Counted from the first letter of the stretch, positions 21,825 through 33,221 are shown. The stretch: DNA of 64,000 bases from Eretmocerus hayati (GCA_029851415.1 CM056743.1:79564186-79628185); one strand, 5' to 3'. A program made the numbers and translations. The notes: generated by a model from the sequence alone, not told the origin.

Positions 21825-23074
21825 GCAGTTAACGACGAGCAACGTCAAGCTCTCATGGAATTTTAGTGAGTTGCGAATAAGTAGGTCCCTGGGGAACCGA
21901 TCGAGATTCTGGAATCACAATGCTTCCCTAAATTACTCTCTGGTATACTTTCAAGTCTGAATACATGTCGAATCTGACTATACAAAAGAGTCTTCTCCTG
22001 TGACTATGATTTCCAGAGCCAAAATATACCAGAATAGTATATCATGATACAAGGGCGCAAACGATGGTTTTCGTAGTTCGAGTGACTTTTTTGGGCCCGA
22101 GCCGCAGGTGAGGGTCTAAATAGTCATGAGAAGGAGGAAATCATTGCGCCCGAGTATCATACTATGTTTTTTGATCTTCTGTGAGCAAATGGAAAGTGTT
22201 TAAGTAAGATATAGTCTGGATCAGGCATTGCGGGCTGATGAATAATAACACTCCGATTCACTTTAATAAACGTATAATCAGAGTAAAAGTACAGAGCATA
22301 GCGAAGCGACTTGCTTTCGCTAGCGTGGCCGACGGAAGAGTGAGGCGTGGAGCGGAAATCGAGTAAAAATGGATTGTGGCTGTGACACGTCAGTAGACGG
22401 TCACGCCGCGCAAGAAGTGACTATTTGAAAAAGAATATAATAAAGGAGGCAAATAATTCCAGTATTTTCTGGATAATGAAATAAATATGAATTTTAGCTA
22501 ATTTATGAACTTTTCAAAATAGCTGAGTAAATCAAAATTCTAAACAGAAAGCGAAAAACAGTTTGCAAATTACTCATTTGCGCACAGACGATCAAAAACC
22601 GAGTTACATTCTATACAGCTAAGTTTAACAAGGGATAAAAGACAGTATCCAGATGCAAGTAAGATGGCCGTTCTGAAAAAGATGAGGATCGAAGAGGAAA
22701 GATCTTCATAATTTTATGAGTCGAGGACTCGTGTTATGTTGTTAACTTGAGTCACTCGATATCTCCACTCTTGTTCATAAATGTATCTCCCTAGTCAACG
22801 CGTGATAAAGAGTATCGACTATCCCATCCGAATCAGATATCGTAAATTTTTTTTTCCAATAGATGCCTGAGATGTAAATCCTTTTGACTAATGATATCCC
22901 TATTTGTGTCGAGTGTCAAAATGTTCTGGTGGAGAATAATGACTGAGTTCTTCAAGAATCACAATGGTTTGTAGGGACTTCGAGCTGTCTTTCAAATTGA
23001 CTTGGTTGATTCCAGACTTTTTATGAATTTTACCCAGGAATTCGTCATCTTTCGTGGATTTCGGTGCATTCTGG
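21825..23074. other. Central part of the large foldback, no gene seen
   Basis: Sequence between the BEL/Pao insertion and the right-arm tandem array. There is no long ORF, RNA gene or clear repeat; a few short imperfect palindromes only. Confidence 0.5.
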
Positions 23075-23800
23075 AGGAAAAACGGATTTTTTCACGTTAA
23101 GCGTCGTTGTACCCAAAAAATAACGATGAATTTTGATTCAGCGTAGATTTTTACATGAAATCAGGTCGTTAAGATCAATCTCGAGGAAGTGAGTGACGCC
23201 TGAGGCACTCGATTCCCACGTGGAAGATGAGCTTAGGTAGCTTCCTTGGTGGAAAAACACATTTTTCTCACGTAAGGTGACATTATACCTGGTGAATAAC
23301 AATGGATTTCAATCCAGCGGGTTTTTTACATGAAATTAGGTGATTGAGATTAATCTTGAGGGAGTGAGTGACGCCTGAGACACTCGATTCGGGCGTGGAA
23401 GACTCGCTTAAGGTACTTTCTCGGTGGAAAAACGCATCTTTCTCACGTTGGGCGACAATATACCTAGGAAATGAGGATAAATTCTAATTCAGCGTGTTTT
23501 TTCACATGAAATTAGGTCGTTTGTATTGATTTCGAGAGAGTGAGTGACGCCTGAAACACTCGATTCGGGCGTGAAAGACTCGCTTACGGTGCTTTCTCGG
23601 TGGAAAAACGCATTTTTCTCACGTTGGGCCACATTATACCTAGGAAATAACGATGGATTCCAATTCAGCGTCTTTTTTTACATGGAAATAGGTGGTTTAG
23701 ATTAATCTTGAGGGAGTAAGTGACGCCTGAGACACTCAAATGAGATGAAAAGTCGCGCTAAAAATGTTTTCCGCGTCGGAAAACGCAATTTACGAGTATT
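23075..23800 (-). repeat. 176-bp tandem repeat array, right arm (inverted)
   Basis: The complementary marker GTGACGCCTGA occurs four times, near 23193, 23369, 23545 and 23720, at about 176-bp spacing. Units are the inverted counterpart of the left-arm array; fewer units are kept here. Confidence 0.9.
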
Positions 23801-24469
23801 GGGTGGCATCCTAATTCAAATGTCACGATGAAATTCGATTCAGCATCAAATTTTACGTGGGAACATGTATCCCCACTTTCACATTCGCGAAGAAACACTA
23901 AGTTTCAAGAGCTCGAACATAGGGACAGAAAAATCACAAAAAGCGTTATTTTTTACTTGAGTTTCAAAGCAAGATGCTCTTTGAGGCACTATTGAATCAC
24001 TCTCTAGGGGCTCGGGGAAAATTTTCCCCATGTTTTTTCGGCTCAAAGAAGGTATCCAGAGGGGGGGGGGGAGAAAGGATCTGTGAAACTTGGGAAATAA
24101 GGACCACCCTACTATGTATACGCACGCGTTGGCTCTAATGGAGTGCCATAATGGTAAAACTCCCACTCGCTCTAGCTCACCCGAATTTGACCACTTTCAC
24201 TTCCTCAATACCTCAAAATGTTCTAGAAAGGTTTTCAATTTTGAATTGAGTTCCCTCCACGTCCGATTCGTACTTCTTGGAATAACCGCTAAGAACGTGG
24301 TTTTTTGAACTTTGATCCACCGCCATTCTTTTCAGAGACATTTCTCGTTCCAGGTCTATTCAGATTCGGATCCAGCGCAGAATTTGACATCAGATCTATC
24401 CCTCAAAAGTCTTTACCTGAATTGATTTTGATTCAGTATAAGATTGAGATTATAGCGAGCGGACTTACA

Positions 24470-26150
24470 CCTGACGGGATTGGGGTGCACGGATAGACAC
24501 AGGAAAATGGGGCGCTCCTGTTCGATAATTTCGTCCGGTGCTGAGCGAGATTAGGTCACATGGTTCAATGCAGAGGAACGGGTTGTCACGAGTGAGAATT
24601 TCACTCGGCATCGGGCGGGATTGGGTGGTCCGTGTAGACATGGAAGAGTGGGATGGCGTAAGTATGAGTCTCCGCTCAAGGATGGACGGAATCAGGTCCC
24701 ATGGGTCAACACGGGGAGTCGTGATACCACGGGGCGACACCCTCCCTCATCGGCTTTGGGCGGGATAGGCTTGAGACGGTAGACACGGAGGAACGAAAGA
24801 CACAGGTAAGTCCCTCTGCCCGGCGCTGAGCGGAATTCGATCACACGGGTAGACGCAGGGAATTGAGATGGCACAGTGGGACGACCCCGTCGGAGCTGGG
24901 GGATAGAGGTCATACGAGTGAACATGATGGAAACGGCTTGGAACGAGTGAGGATCTCCACTCAGTGCTAAGGGTTCAAAGTCACGCGGGTAGACGCGAAA
25001 AACCGGATTAGCACGGACCAGCACCTCCATCGGTTTCTGGAAGATTGGGTTCCACGGGAATGCCCGAGAACACGAGATGATTTAGGTTAATACGTTCGCT
25101 TGGTACTCGGTGGGAGTGAGGCACAAAAACAGACACAAGGGAGGGGAATGGCACGTGTAATTGTCTCTACTGCGTGCTGGGTGAGTTGGTGTCCAATGGA
25201 GTAACGGGCGAATACGGGTCGACAACTCCCTTCTGCGCGAGGCGAGATGGAGTCACTCGGGTAGACCCATGAGAACGTAACGTTGAGGATCATCGCTCCC
25301 CCTCAGCGACATGAAATCACACGCGTATCACATGACGGTGGTGCGGGTCGGTACTTCAGATCCGTGCTGAATGAAATAAGGTCACACGAGTTTACACGGG
25401 GAAACAGGATGTCACAGATGAGCTCCCTCACTCGGTGTTGGGTTGCATTTGATCACACGAGTTGGCATAAGAAAATGGGACGGCACGGAAGGATGATCGC
25501 CTCAGAGCTGGGGGATTCAGGTCATGCGAGTGGACTAGGGAAGCATGGCATGGCATGAGTGAGAATCTCCTCCCATGGCTGTGAATTATAGGAATGCACA
25601 TGGTACAAATAGAAAGTCACTGGTGACAACCTTCGCTCAGCGCTGGGCCTTATACGGGTAGACGCGGGAAACCAAGTCGGCACGGATCAACACTTCCATT
25701 GGTGCTGGGAGAGATTACGTCCCACGGATATACCCGAGAACACGGGATGATTTGGGTCAACACCTTCGCTCGGTACACGGTGGAAGTAAGGCATATGAGT
25801 AGACACGGAAAGGGGGATGGCACGTGTGAGCGTCTCCTCTCGGCGCTGGGTAATATGGGGTCACACGGGTAGATATGGGAAATGGGGACGGTACGGGTCG
25901 ATGGCCCTGTCCCCCCCCCCCCTGCCCTGGGCGGAATGAAACCACCAGAGTTGACACCGGGGAACGAGACAAGACGTGATGACGCCTCTCTTTGGCGCTG
26001 AGCGGAGTGAGATGTCATGGGTTGACACAGGGAAACGGGACAGCACGGGTCGACATTTCTCCCGGTCTCCACTCGGGGCTGGTTACAGTTAGGTCCCGCA
26101 GGTAGACACGGGGAGACTGGACGGCGAGGATAGACGTTGGGAGACATGTT
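24470..26150. repeat. Degenerate minisatellite, about 85-95 bp units
   Basis: Repeated blocks of the form CACACGGGTAGACACGGGAAA, GGGA(T/C)GGCACGG and CTCGG(C/T)GCTGGGCGG follow one another about 18 times, with many changes. The overlapping ORFs on both strands here (for example 25650-26252 -) are by-products of the GC-rich repeat. Confidence 0.75.
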
Positions 26151-26848
26151 GACATTTCCCGAGCAAGCCCTCCAATATTGTGACAGACTCGGACCTGCCT
26201 CTGGAGAGCATCGAAACATCAGAGATACGCAAAAGAATAGTAGAGGACCCAAAAACAGGAATCGGATCTACTTTTTATTGAAAGACTACAAACTCCTACA
26301 ATCTAATTTGGGCACTTTGAAACTCTTCACTTGATGGTATCCTTCCTCTTTCACACTCTCCGCTGATGGAGGACGTTCATTACCTCAAAAATGAACTCCC
26401 AGGATGTATTCCGATACATCTTAGGCCAAATCAAAGTTACTCGCAATCAATCGTGAGAAGATTCATATTTTCCCCTTTGAAACACTGTCAAAGAATATCC
26501 CTCAGGGATATGAGAAATTTTCTTGGATTCCGCAGGGGGTGAAAAGTTCATGTTTCGGATCATCGAAACGCTTTCAGATAGGAGAGGAACAACCCGAGAC
26601 ACGTCTGCAATCCGTGGTCCGCATTCACGCGGAATCACCCATATCTGTAACAAGTTGGAATCTTGCTCAGGAGAAATCTTTTCTTACACTCGCCAGTTCT
26701 CGAATGAAATCTTTCATTTAAAAGCTAAGCCATGGATGAAAACTTCACCATGAATTTCCAGGTCCTCGTTACATGGTTCAAGCCTTCGAACATCCATTGG
26801 CAAAGCTCGTTGATGAGATCAAATGAACGATAGAGTCACATTTTTGAT
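26151..26848. other. No feature recognised
   Basis: Unique-looking sequence between the minisatellite and the LCMT1 fragment. A continuation of the LCMT1 gene would be expected on the - strand here; only a weak, stop-containing resemblance to the next coding segment is seen near 26780-26810. Confidence 0.4.
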
Positions 26849-27454
26849 TTAATGATTGACAAACCGTTTCCGCTGGGTATCCAAGGATTCACAACGGTCT
26901 ACGCCCAACAGCGAACAGCCTCGTCGTCGCAAGTTGTCCAACATGACTTCACCAAACTTGTCTTTCATATTAATCTGCTCATAGCTGATGAATAAAGAGT
27001 TGCGGAAGGTTCTTGCGAAATATCTTAAAAGATTCTCTGAAGCCTCAGAGTCCATATAGACTAAAACACACTCAGCAAGAAGCAATGTTGGCAAACTCGT
27101 ATCAACCACGACTTGTACCAATTTCCTCTCAAGTTCCTCAACATGTCTCAGATCAGCACCAACCAAGTGATAATCTGCAGCATGGAGGTCTGTGCCACAT
27201 ATTCTGATGACTCCACCTAAGGGAAAGATTACAAATCAGATCTGGCACCCAGAGAGTATTCCAATTTTACCTGTTGGGTTGAGTGTATCGACGAGGGGTT
27301 GATATTTCTGGATGAGTTTGCACTTTCTTGCTGCAATGCTGGGGAAATCAATCTCAACAAAATTAGATGGTGCTCTTCCAGATTTCTTGAGCCTCCAGTA
27401 TAACGTATCAAATCCAGCTCCTAAATTCAAAACTTGACCAATTCCACCAGATAT
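26849..27454 (-). pseudogene. LCMT1: Leucine carboxyl methyltransferase 1-like gene, two exons only
   Basis: LCMT1 methylates the C-terminal leucine of the protein phosphatase 2A catalytic subunit in the cytosol. Exon 27271-27454 carries the S-adenosylmethionine-binding signature LNLGAGFDTLYWRL and VEIDFP. A 54-bp GT-AG intron (27217-27270) follows, then exon 26849-27216 with GADLRHVEEL, LLLAECVLVYM, SYEQINMKDKFGEVM and NLRRRGC. Splicing keeps the frame. The upstream acceptor (AG at 27455-27456) implies earlier exons, but I find none in 27455-28550. The C-terminal part, which in the family follows the QRKRF region, is also missing: the frame stops at 26849. It is therefore a partial copy or a gene broken by repeats; pseudogene is the likelier reading, a gene with distant exons the alternative. 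Confidence 0.75.
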
Positions 27455-27456
27455 CT

Positions 27457-28551
27457 GGAAACAAAAGGAGAGAATGATCATCGCCATTATCGTGATCTCA
27501 ACTGTTTCGCTTGCTTCAAAGGTGATGGACACTGGTGGAAATCACAAGTGTACTGTTCAGAATGGAAATAGACTGGTTCACGGCATCACAGCGGGAAATC
27601 AAAACGAAGTCTTGGTCGCAAGCAGCCATCCGAAAGCATAGGTGCTAGTGGCAAGGATTTGCCTCGATTTGTCACTGTGCGGTATCGGATGCAGTGACAG
27701 AGTTATCCCCTGGATCGGCAGCTACATTTGCAATTGCACTCAAACGGTTCGTGCCAAATATGGACAACACCCTGACTCGCTCCCAACATCGACCGGTTTT
27801 CCATGCATAGAGATATCACGGATAGAGGAAAGGAGCGACCAATCTGATGGTGCGGCTGAATCAACATATGGTCGAAGTTTCCTGCTGCTCCGAGATTCTT
27901 GTGGACTATGTTTGGGGGGTATTTTGAGGGTCATTCTCCCACGAGAATCAAAATTTTTCTATGGGCAGTTTTTGAGGAATCTCAATTAGCCCATTTTTGG
28001 GGAAATTTGAGTGATTCCTTGCGCTATGATTCCCCTACAGGCGTTCCTCATCTCAAACAATCTTCTATCCGTCCCAAACCCCAATCATCTTCCACAATAA
28101 TATAACATTCGTGAAAAGATTTTTTTTCCGAATTCTTCATGGGGTTGATCACGCCATCGCATATCGCATATCAAATTCGGGTTTGAAAAGAGTAATGGAG
28201 TATTGATAGGGATTATTTCATCCGAATATCACTCAACGTCGTCTCATTTGCGCTCAACGATCACAATCATCATCAAATTCGTACACAAGGCCCAATAGTT
28301 AGTTTCTCTCTACTAAAATCGTCTTCTCACGGGAACAGAGAGCCGCGGGGTCAAAAATCGATCATGGGTGGGTGAAACAATCTTCAAAGGCGGTCCCGAT
28401 CAAATCTAGATTGCTATGATTGATGCTCGGGTGTTTCACAATCAATAGTGGATTCTTGTGAAAATTCTCCATCAAAGGAAATGGATGCTTTTTCACTTAA
28501 AGATAACGTAACGAGAGCAGAAATAATTTGGGAAATTCAAACAGTAATGAC
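27457..28551. other. No feature recognised
   Basis: Upstream of the LCMT1-like exons on the - strand. No matching N-terminal exon, RNA gene or repeat boundary is convincing. Confidence 0.4.
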
Positions 28552-28860
28552 TCACAAATGATCACCCTGATCCATTATTGGGCAATTACTCGACGCCACA
28601 GGTACAGTTGATGACGAGCTTCGTGTAAAATAAGAATGGAGGTCGATGGTTTTTCTTCTCAAATCAAGCGCAATCTGGTGTGAATTAGCATTCATATGGC
28701 TTTCAAGAGCCCTTTTCCCCATATTGCTCAACGGATTTGTTTCTCCGCACGCTACACAATAGAATGAATGCTTATCGTTTTCGACCTCTCTGACCCACTC
28801 CGAGGAAGAAGAATTGAGTAGTTCCCATATTTTCTGATCTTTCGATCTATAACCAGCCAT
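28552..28860 (-). CDS. Small zinc-finger protein, possible transposon-derived fragment
   Basis: A 102-codon ORF from ATG 28860. It contains one C2H2-like finger: CVACGE, then GKRALESHMNANSH (C-x2-C with two His about 20-26 residues later). Preceding residues WVREVENDKHSFYC fit the N-terminal finger seen in many transposase-derived insect proteins. The rest is serine-rich without a domain. It could be exon 1 of a longer gene whose donor lies near the end, or a relic. No partner exon was found. Confidence 0.45.
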   Translation of the reverse strand: MAGYRSKDQKIWELLNSSSSEWVREVENDKHSFYCVACGETNPLSNMGKRALESHMNANSHQIALDLRRKTIDLHSYFTRSSSSTVPVASSNCPIMDQGDHL

Positions 28861-29173
28861 GACTAACTTTCACACGAACGTCTGGAGAATGATTAGAATT
28901 TCGAGTGATCTATGTTACCTCGATTTCATTGAAATTTACAAAATTATTGCAGGTAACACATGAATTGAACGAGACCTCAATACCAAGTGATCGAGTATCG
29001 AGTATCATTGAGAACTGATTGGTGAGACCAACGTTTCCCATGTTTGTCGCATGAGTAGTCCTTAAATTCTGATATGCGCGTGATTGAGTTAGGAGCGAAT
29101 ACTTGATCTGAATAGTAAAAGGGTTTGCAACTGCTTCGGATGCCTCGACCATTCGGGGAAACATTAATTGGAG
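28861..29173. other. No feature recognised
   Basis: Short unique stretch up to the foldback element; the - strand ORF 28910-29164 shows no recognisable motif. Confidence 0.4.
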
Positions 29174-30113
29174 GTATATACTAGGGTGGGCCGGAAATCC
29201 ATTTTTCTCGAGAATCGCTTTGCGCTAGTGGAATTTCACTGTCTTTTGATTAAAAAATACGGTAATTTTTTCGCTGCATGCTCAAAAAAGAGTTTTTCAG
29301 GTGAAGCAAGTGTCTCAAAGGTTAAGAAAAATGGAGAAAAACGTGTTTTTCGACCCTTTTCCGTGATTGATTTGCATGAAACTTCGGTGCATCTCCACAT
29401 TTTGATACGCATTTTAGTTACTTCTGAAGCTTGTTCCAAAACCAATCAGATGAGCTGAGGTACGTCCTATTTGAGTTACGTGGACCAAAATTATCGTAAA
29501 TCAACGGAAAATGGTTTTCCGCACTTTTTCTTACGTTTTTTTATCCGCGATCATAAGGAGGTTGTGCGTTATGTAGCCATTTGACAAATGGAACTCTGGC
29601 CTAACTGTTATGCTTAGGCTTCCGCAGTTTGCCCTATTTTGCGTTTGGATGAGGAACGTCTACTCCAAAATGCCGAGGAATGAAATTTTGTGACGGAGCA
29701 AGAGTTTAAGAGATCTTGAGGAAATTGAGAAGAACATGATATTCTCATGGTCCTTTCGAAATTGATGCGATGGAGCGCAGACTATTTTCTTCGCCTGAGT
29801 TGACATATGAACGATCTTTTCTCATGTATTTTCACCCGTAGAAACCATAAACAAGGTCCACTTAGGCCTTAAGGGTCAAGGATCTGTGTAAATCGCGAGA
29901 TACCAATGCTGGTGATGAAACCACATTTTTCCGGAAAACGTCCAAATTCGTTCAAATCGATGTGCTGCTGAAGAGAGCATTTGAATGGACCTTGATCACT
30001 CACGAAACTGTGTTCCCCTACGTATTTCGTCCTCTTGGAAACGATCTCGGTGTTCCCATCGAGCTTGGATGCGTCAAATTTGAGTATTGAGCAGATAAAG
30101 ATGGAAGATTTTC

Positions 30114-30201
30114 ATACTAAGTTTGATTGATCTTGAACTCGATCGTAGAGGACTGAGGTCTGTGTGAATGAAAATACACAGTATGGTTGCAATTTTGATT
30201 A
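30114..30201 (+). repeat. Long direct repeat flanking the Penelope-like element, left copy
   Basis: About 88 bp starting ATACTAAGTTTGATTGATC and ending CAATTTTGATT, repeated at 33135-33221 in the same orientation and once more, inverted, in the right foldback arm (about 33288-33352). The same-orientation pair brackets the insertion and fits a long target duplication. Confidence 0.8.
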
Positions 30202-30205
30202 TATT

Positions 30206-30247
30206 GCTACGTTTCGTCCACATATTTTGTGGACCTCATCAGGCTGT
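30206..30247 (-). ncRNA. Hammerhead ribozyme core
   Basis: On the - strand: CTGATGA (30237-30243), then a 7-bp stem GTCCACA/TGTGGAC with loop AAATA, then GAAA (30213-30216). Box 1, stem II and box 2 are in the required order and spacing. Hammerheads are known in Penelope-like elements. Stem III and the cleavage site are less clear because the element junction falls right after GTAGCAATA, so activity is not assured. Confidence 0.75.
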
Positions 30248-30589
30248 AAATAAGATGTAACAACATAAGATTTTTTGCACATGGTCACTAATCGTCACTA
30301 TCACAATGTTAAAAGAACTATCCATACACGTACCTCAACTGTAATAAAATTCACATTGTTTAAGATAAAGTTTGAAAACGCGTGAGCTCAAGGTGATGTG
30401 AGACGCGTCTTACGTCAGGCTTTTGAATATCGATAGATGACAATATGTTCTAATATGTAGCACGGGCAGAGCGGAGACAATACCATATGATTGAAGGAAA
30501 GAAAGAGAGGGAAGCAAGCAGTGGAAACTATTAGGAAAGGGGGGTACCGCTGTTCGTGAATATATGTATAACTAATGAACTGTAACCAA

Positions 30590-33094
30590 CTACTGTAGGA
30601 TAGATTTATATACACGGTTTAAATGTGAGATATCTTCTTTCAGATTGATGTTGTTGGTATCAGAATTTATAAAGATCATCTCTGAAAGTATTCTTTTATG
30701 GTAGTTCGGTTCTTTGTCCAAAATCACGGTGTTTTTCCAATCAAACTCATGATCTAAGTTCTTACGGCGAAGTGACACAACTGAAGAGGGGGTTTTAAAA
30801 TTGATATGTTCACCTATTCTCACTTCTAGGGCTCTTTTTGTCTCTCCTACGTAGCTGGCTGGGCAGTTCTTACAAGTTATCTTATAGACTACATTCGGAT
30901 TTTCAGACTTCTTCAAAGGGTCTTTACCCAATTTTATTACTTTGTCGAGACCTTTATTAATTTTTGGTATTGTGATTATATTGTGTTTTTTGAACAAATT
31001 GGTACATTTTTGAAAGAAACTTTTTTGGAAAGGAATGCTCACTTTTGGGAGGCAAGCTATCGTACGTTTTTTCACTGAATTTTCGCTGTGTTTCATATTT
31101 TTATGTTTTTGAAATCTTCTCCTCATGCAATTGTCTATAAATTCTATAGGGTATTCGTTTTTTGGGAGCAGCTTCTCTACGAATTTTATATTTTTTCTAT
31201 GGAACTGAGAATCTGACAAAGTAATGGCACGGTCAACTAAGTTGTATATAATATTTTCTTTCAGTTTTTTAGGATGATTTGAGTGGAAATTCAAAATTCT
31301 ATCGGAAGTAGTAGGTTTGTGGAACCAATCTGTGATGATCTTATTGTCTTTCCTTATCAACTTCAAATCGAGAAAACTAATACTATCATTCTTTTCTAAT
31401 TCGTGAGTAAACTTTAAACTATCATCATACTGATTGAATACATCTAAAACTATGTTTATATGTTCTTTTTTAACGCATAACAAGGTATCATCCACATAAC
31501 GGAAATAAAATAGTGGTTCACAATCATACTGATCTTTCAGAGTTCTTAGACAATCAATTTCAAGGTCTTCCATAACCATATTTGCAAAAAGGGGTGAAAT
31601 GGGAGAGCCCATCGGGCTTCCTGAGATTTGTTGATAAAACTTATCGTCAAATTTGAAAAAGGTGTTCTCAAATAAGAGCTTGATACTGTTGCGAATCTCA
31701 TCAAAAGGAATTTTGCTCTTCAAATGTATATCTTCGTATCTACGATCCAAACTGATTAAAACTAACCTAAGAACAATATTCGTAAATAAAGAGATCACAT
31801 CAAGTGAAAGAAGTATATAGCCATCGGGGATGTGTTGACCTTTCAATTTTTTCTTTAGCTCAAAGCTATTGTTGATATGAGATTTCGGAATTTTCAAACA
31901 TCTTTTCAACTCATTGTAAGTTACGACAGATAGCCAATAGGTCGGGCTATCAATAGTAGAAATAATAGGTCTCAGCGGGTTGTCAGCTTTATGTATTTTT
32001 GGTAAACCGTAGGCTCTAGCTATGGAGGTATCTGTCAAAGAAAGCGCATCTTTGTGGAATTTCTTGGATAAGAAATTATGCTCATTCCAACTCTTAAGTG
32101 TACTTGAGCATTTTTTCTGCACTCTCGCCAATGGGTTGAAATTCACTTTTTTATATACTTTTTTATCTGTTAACAGTGATTCCATTTTTTCAGCATATTC
32201 AGATTTATTCATACAAACGGTCACATTCCCTTTGTCTGCTCTGGTAAAGAAGATATCCGAATTGGATTTTAGAAATGATTGAGTCTCTTTAAGTTTTTTG
32301 GCAAAGGTTCTATCTGTAACGTTGATGTGAGTGAGTTTTTCTTTTTGTTTCTCAAACTTGATGATATTAACAATATTTTGTCTGATTGACTCTTTCTCTA
32401 AATTGTTCAAATCTGATAATCTTAGGCATGCCTCAACGTTTTTTACTGTACTGAGAATGTCTTTGGTACCAAAAGAAGACTCTATACTATGATTATGTCC
32501 CAACGACACTACATCTATGACATTATCAGGTATTTCTACATCACTAATATTCTTTATCCAATATTTTTTGTTCACGTTGGGACGATTTTTTGGTGGTACT
32601 AATGAATTGAATTTTTTCTTGTGAATACGATTCAATTTTGACTGTGTATATATGAATCTTTGTTGGTTGAGATCAATGAATCTATCCAAGGTATCACGAT
32701 TTATATTGGTATCATACAAAGAAGATTTGAGATTGACTAGATTGTTGTTTAGAGATCGGAGAAGGTAATGAATGTCTCGTATTTTATTATTCAAAAGCCG
32801 CTTCGAAACCGTTTTGGCGAGAGAACTGTTTGAATGTTTGCTCGACTCACTGTGAAAAGTCACTTGACTAATTCGCCGTTGTATACATACGAGGTGTTTT
32901 GGCACAACATCATTACTCCTGCACTTCAGTAGAAATCGCCGTCTTGAAACACTTTCTGCGATGCGAAGGTTCGTTTGGATGTATTTTTTCATTGTAGATA
33001 CTGCTTGATGACCATAGCATTCTCTTATGTGTTGGAAGAAACCCATATCGTTGATGTTGGTTGTAGTCTTTTTTCGATCGAAGACTTGATGCAC
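30590..33094 (-). CDS. Penelope-like reverse transcriptase / GIY-YIG endonuclease, about 834 aa
   Basis: One uninterrupted frame. The first codon of the stated ORF (33092-33094) is GTG and the frame stays open further upstream into the flanking repeat, so the start is uncertain; the first ATG-equivalent could be at the internal NINDMGF. Reverse transcriptase motifs are SPMGSPISPLFANMV and FRYVDDTLLCVKK (catalytic DD). The C-terminal endonuclease has VVYKITCKNCPASYVGETKR. This enzyme copies element RNA into DNA at a nicked target. No stop is seen, so the element may be recent or functional. Confidence 0.92.
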   Translation of the reverse strand: MHQVFDRKKTTTNINDMGFFQHIRECYGHQAVSTMKKYIQTNLRIAESVSRRRFLLKCRSNDVVPKHLVCIQRRISQVTFHSESSKHSNSSLAKTVSKRLLNNKIRDIHYLLRSLNNNLVNLKSSLYDTNINRDTLDRFIDLNQQRFIYTQSKLNRIHKKKFNSLVPPKNRPNVNKKYWIKNISDVEIPDNVIDVVSLGHNHSIESSFGTKDILSTVKNVEACLRLSDLNNLEKESIRQNIVNIIKFEKQKEKLTHINVTDRTFAKKLKETQSFLKSNSDIFFTRADKGNVTVCMNKSEYAEKMESLLTDKKVYKKVNFNPLARVQKKCSSTLKSWNEHNFLSKKFHKDALSLTDTSIARAYGLPKIHKADNPLRPIISTIDSPTYWLSVVTYNELKRCLKIPKSHINNSFELKKKLKGQHIPDGYILLSLDVISLFTNIVLRLVLISLDRRYEDIHLKSKIPFDEIRNSIKLLFENTFFKFDDKFYQQISGSPMGSPISPLFANMVMEDLEIDCLRTLKDQYDCEPLFYFRYVDDTLLCVKKEHINIVLDVFNQYDDSLKFTHELEKNDSISFLDLKLIRKDNKIITDWFHKPTTSDRILNFHSNHPKKLKENIIYNLVDRAITLSDSQFHRKNIKFVEKLLPKNEYPIEFIDNCMRRRFQKHKNMKHSENSVKKRTIACLPKVSIPFQKSFFQKCTNLFKKHNIITIPKINKGLDKVIKLGKDPLKKSENPNVVYKITCKNCPASYVGETKRALEVRIGEHINFKTPSSVVSLRRKNLDHEFDWKNTVILDKEPNYHKRILSEMIFINSDTNNINLKEDISHLNRVYKSILQ

Positions 33095-33134
33095 AGTTGG
33101 AATTTGAAACTTGGAATCGTCCTCAATTGTTTGA

Positions 33135-33221
33135 ATACTAAGTTTGATTGATCTTGAACTCGATCGTAGAGGACTGAGGTCTATGTGAATGAAAATACAC
33201 AGTATGGTTGCAATTTTGATT
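33135..33221 (+). repeat. Long direct repeat flanking the Penelope-like element, right copy
   Basis: Same sequence as 30114-30201 with one or two changes (TCTATGTG against TCTGTGTG). Confidence 0.8.

Larger units (their letters stand above)
9658..24434. mobile_element. Large nested foldback (long inverted-repeat) element
   Basis: The left outer arm is 9658-9794 plus 12758 to about 14290, and the right arm is about 23040-24434, in inverted orientation. Examples: GATTCAAAATCAATT at 9658 mirrors the right end at 24434; TAGGGTGGTCC at about 12951 mirrors GGACCACCCTA at about 24102. Both arms hold the same 176-bp tandem repeat. The left arm is split by a younger foldback (9795-12757) and the centre by a BEL/Pao element (14846-21824). 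Subtracting both gives an original length near 4.8 kb. ORFs 12869-13180 (+) and 23879-24166 (-) are the same arm sequence read twice. No transposase is recognised. Confidence 0.7.
30202..33134 (-). mobile_element. Penelope-like retroelement (endonuclease-containing)
   Basis: A single - strand ORF with reverse transcriptase and GIY-YIG endonuclease, plus a hammerhead ribozyme core downstream of it (30206-30247), bracketed by the long direct repeat. About 36 bp just left of the right direct repeat (33099-33134) match the foldback arm, so the element proper probably ends near 33098. It looks nearly complete; the tandem pseudo-LTR often seen in this class is not evident. Confidence 0.85.

Noticed and set aside
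25650..26252. 200-codon - strand ORF with overlapping ORFs
   Set aside because: Lies in the GC-rich minisatellite; open frames occur on both strands, as expected from low stop-codon density.
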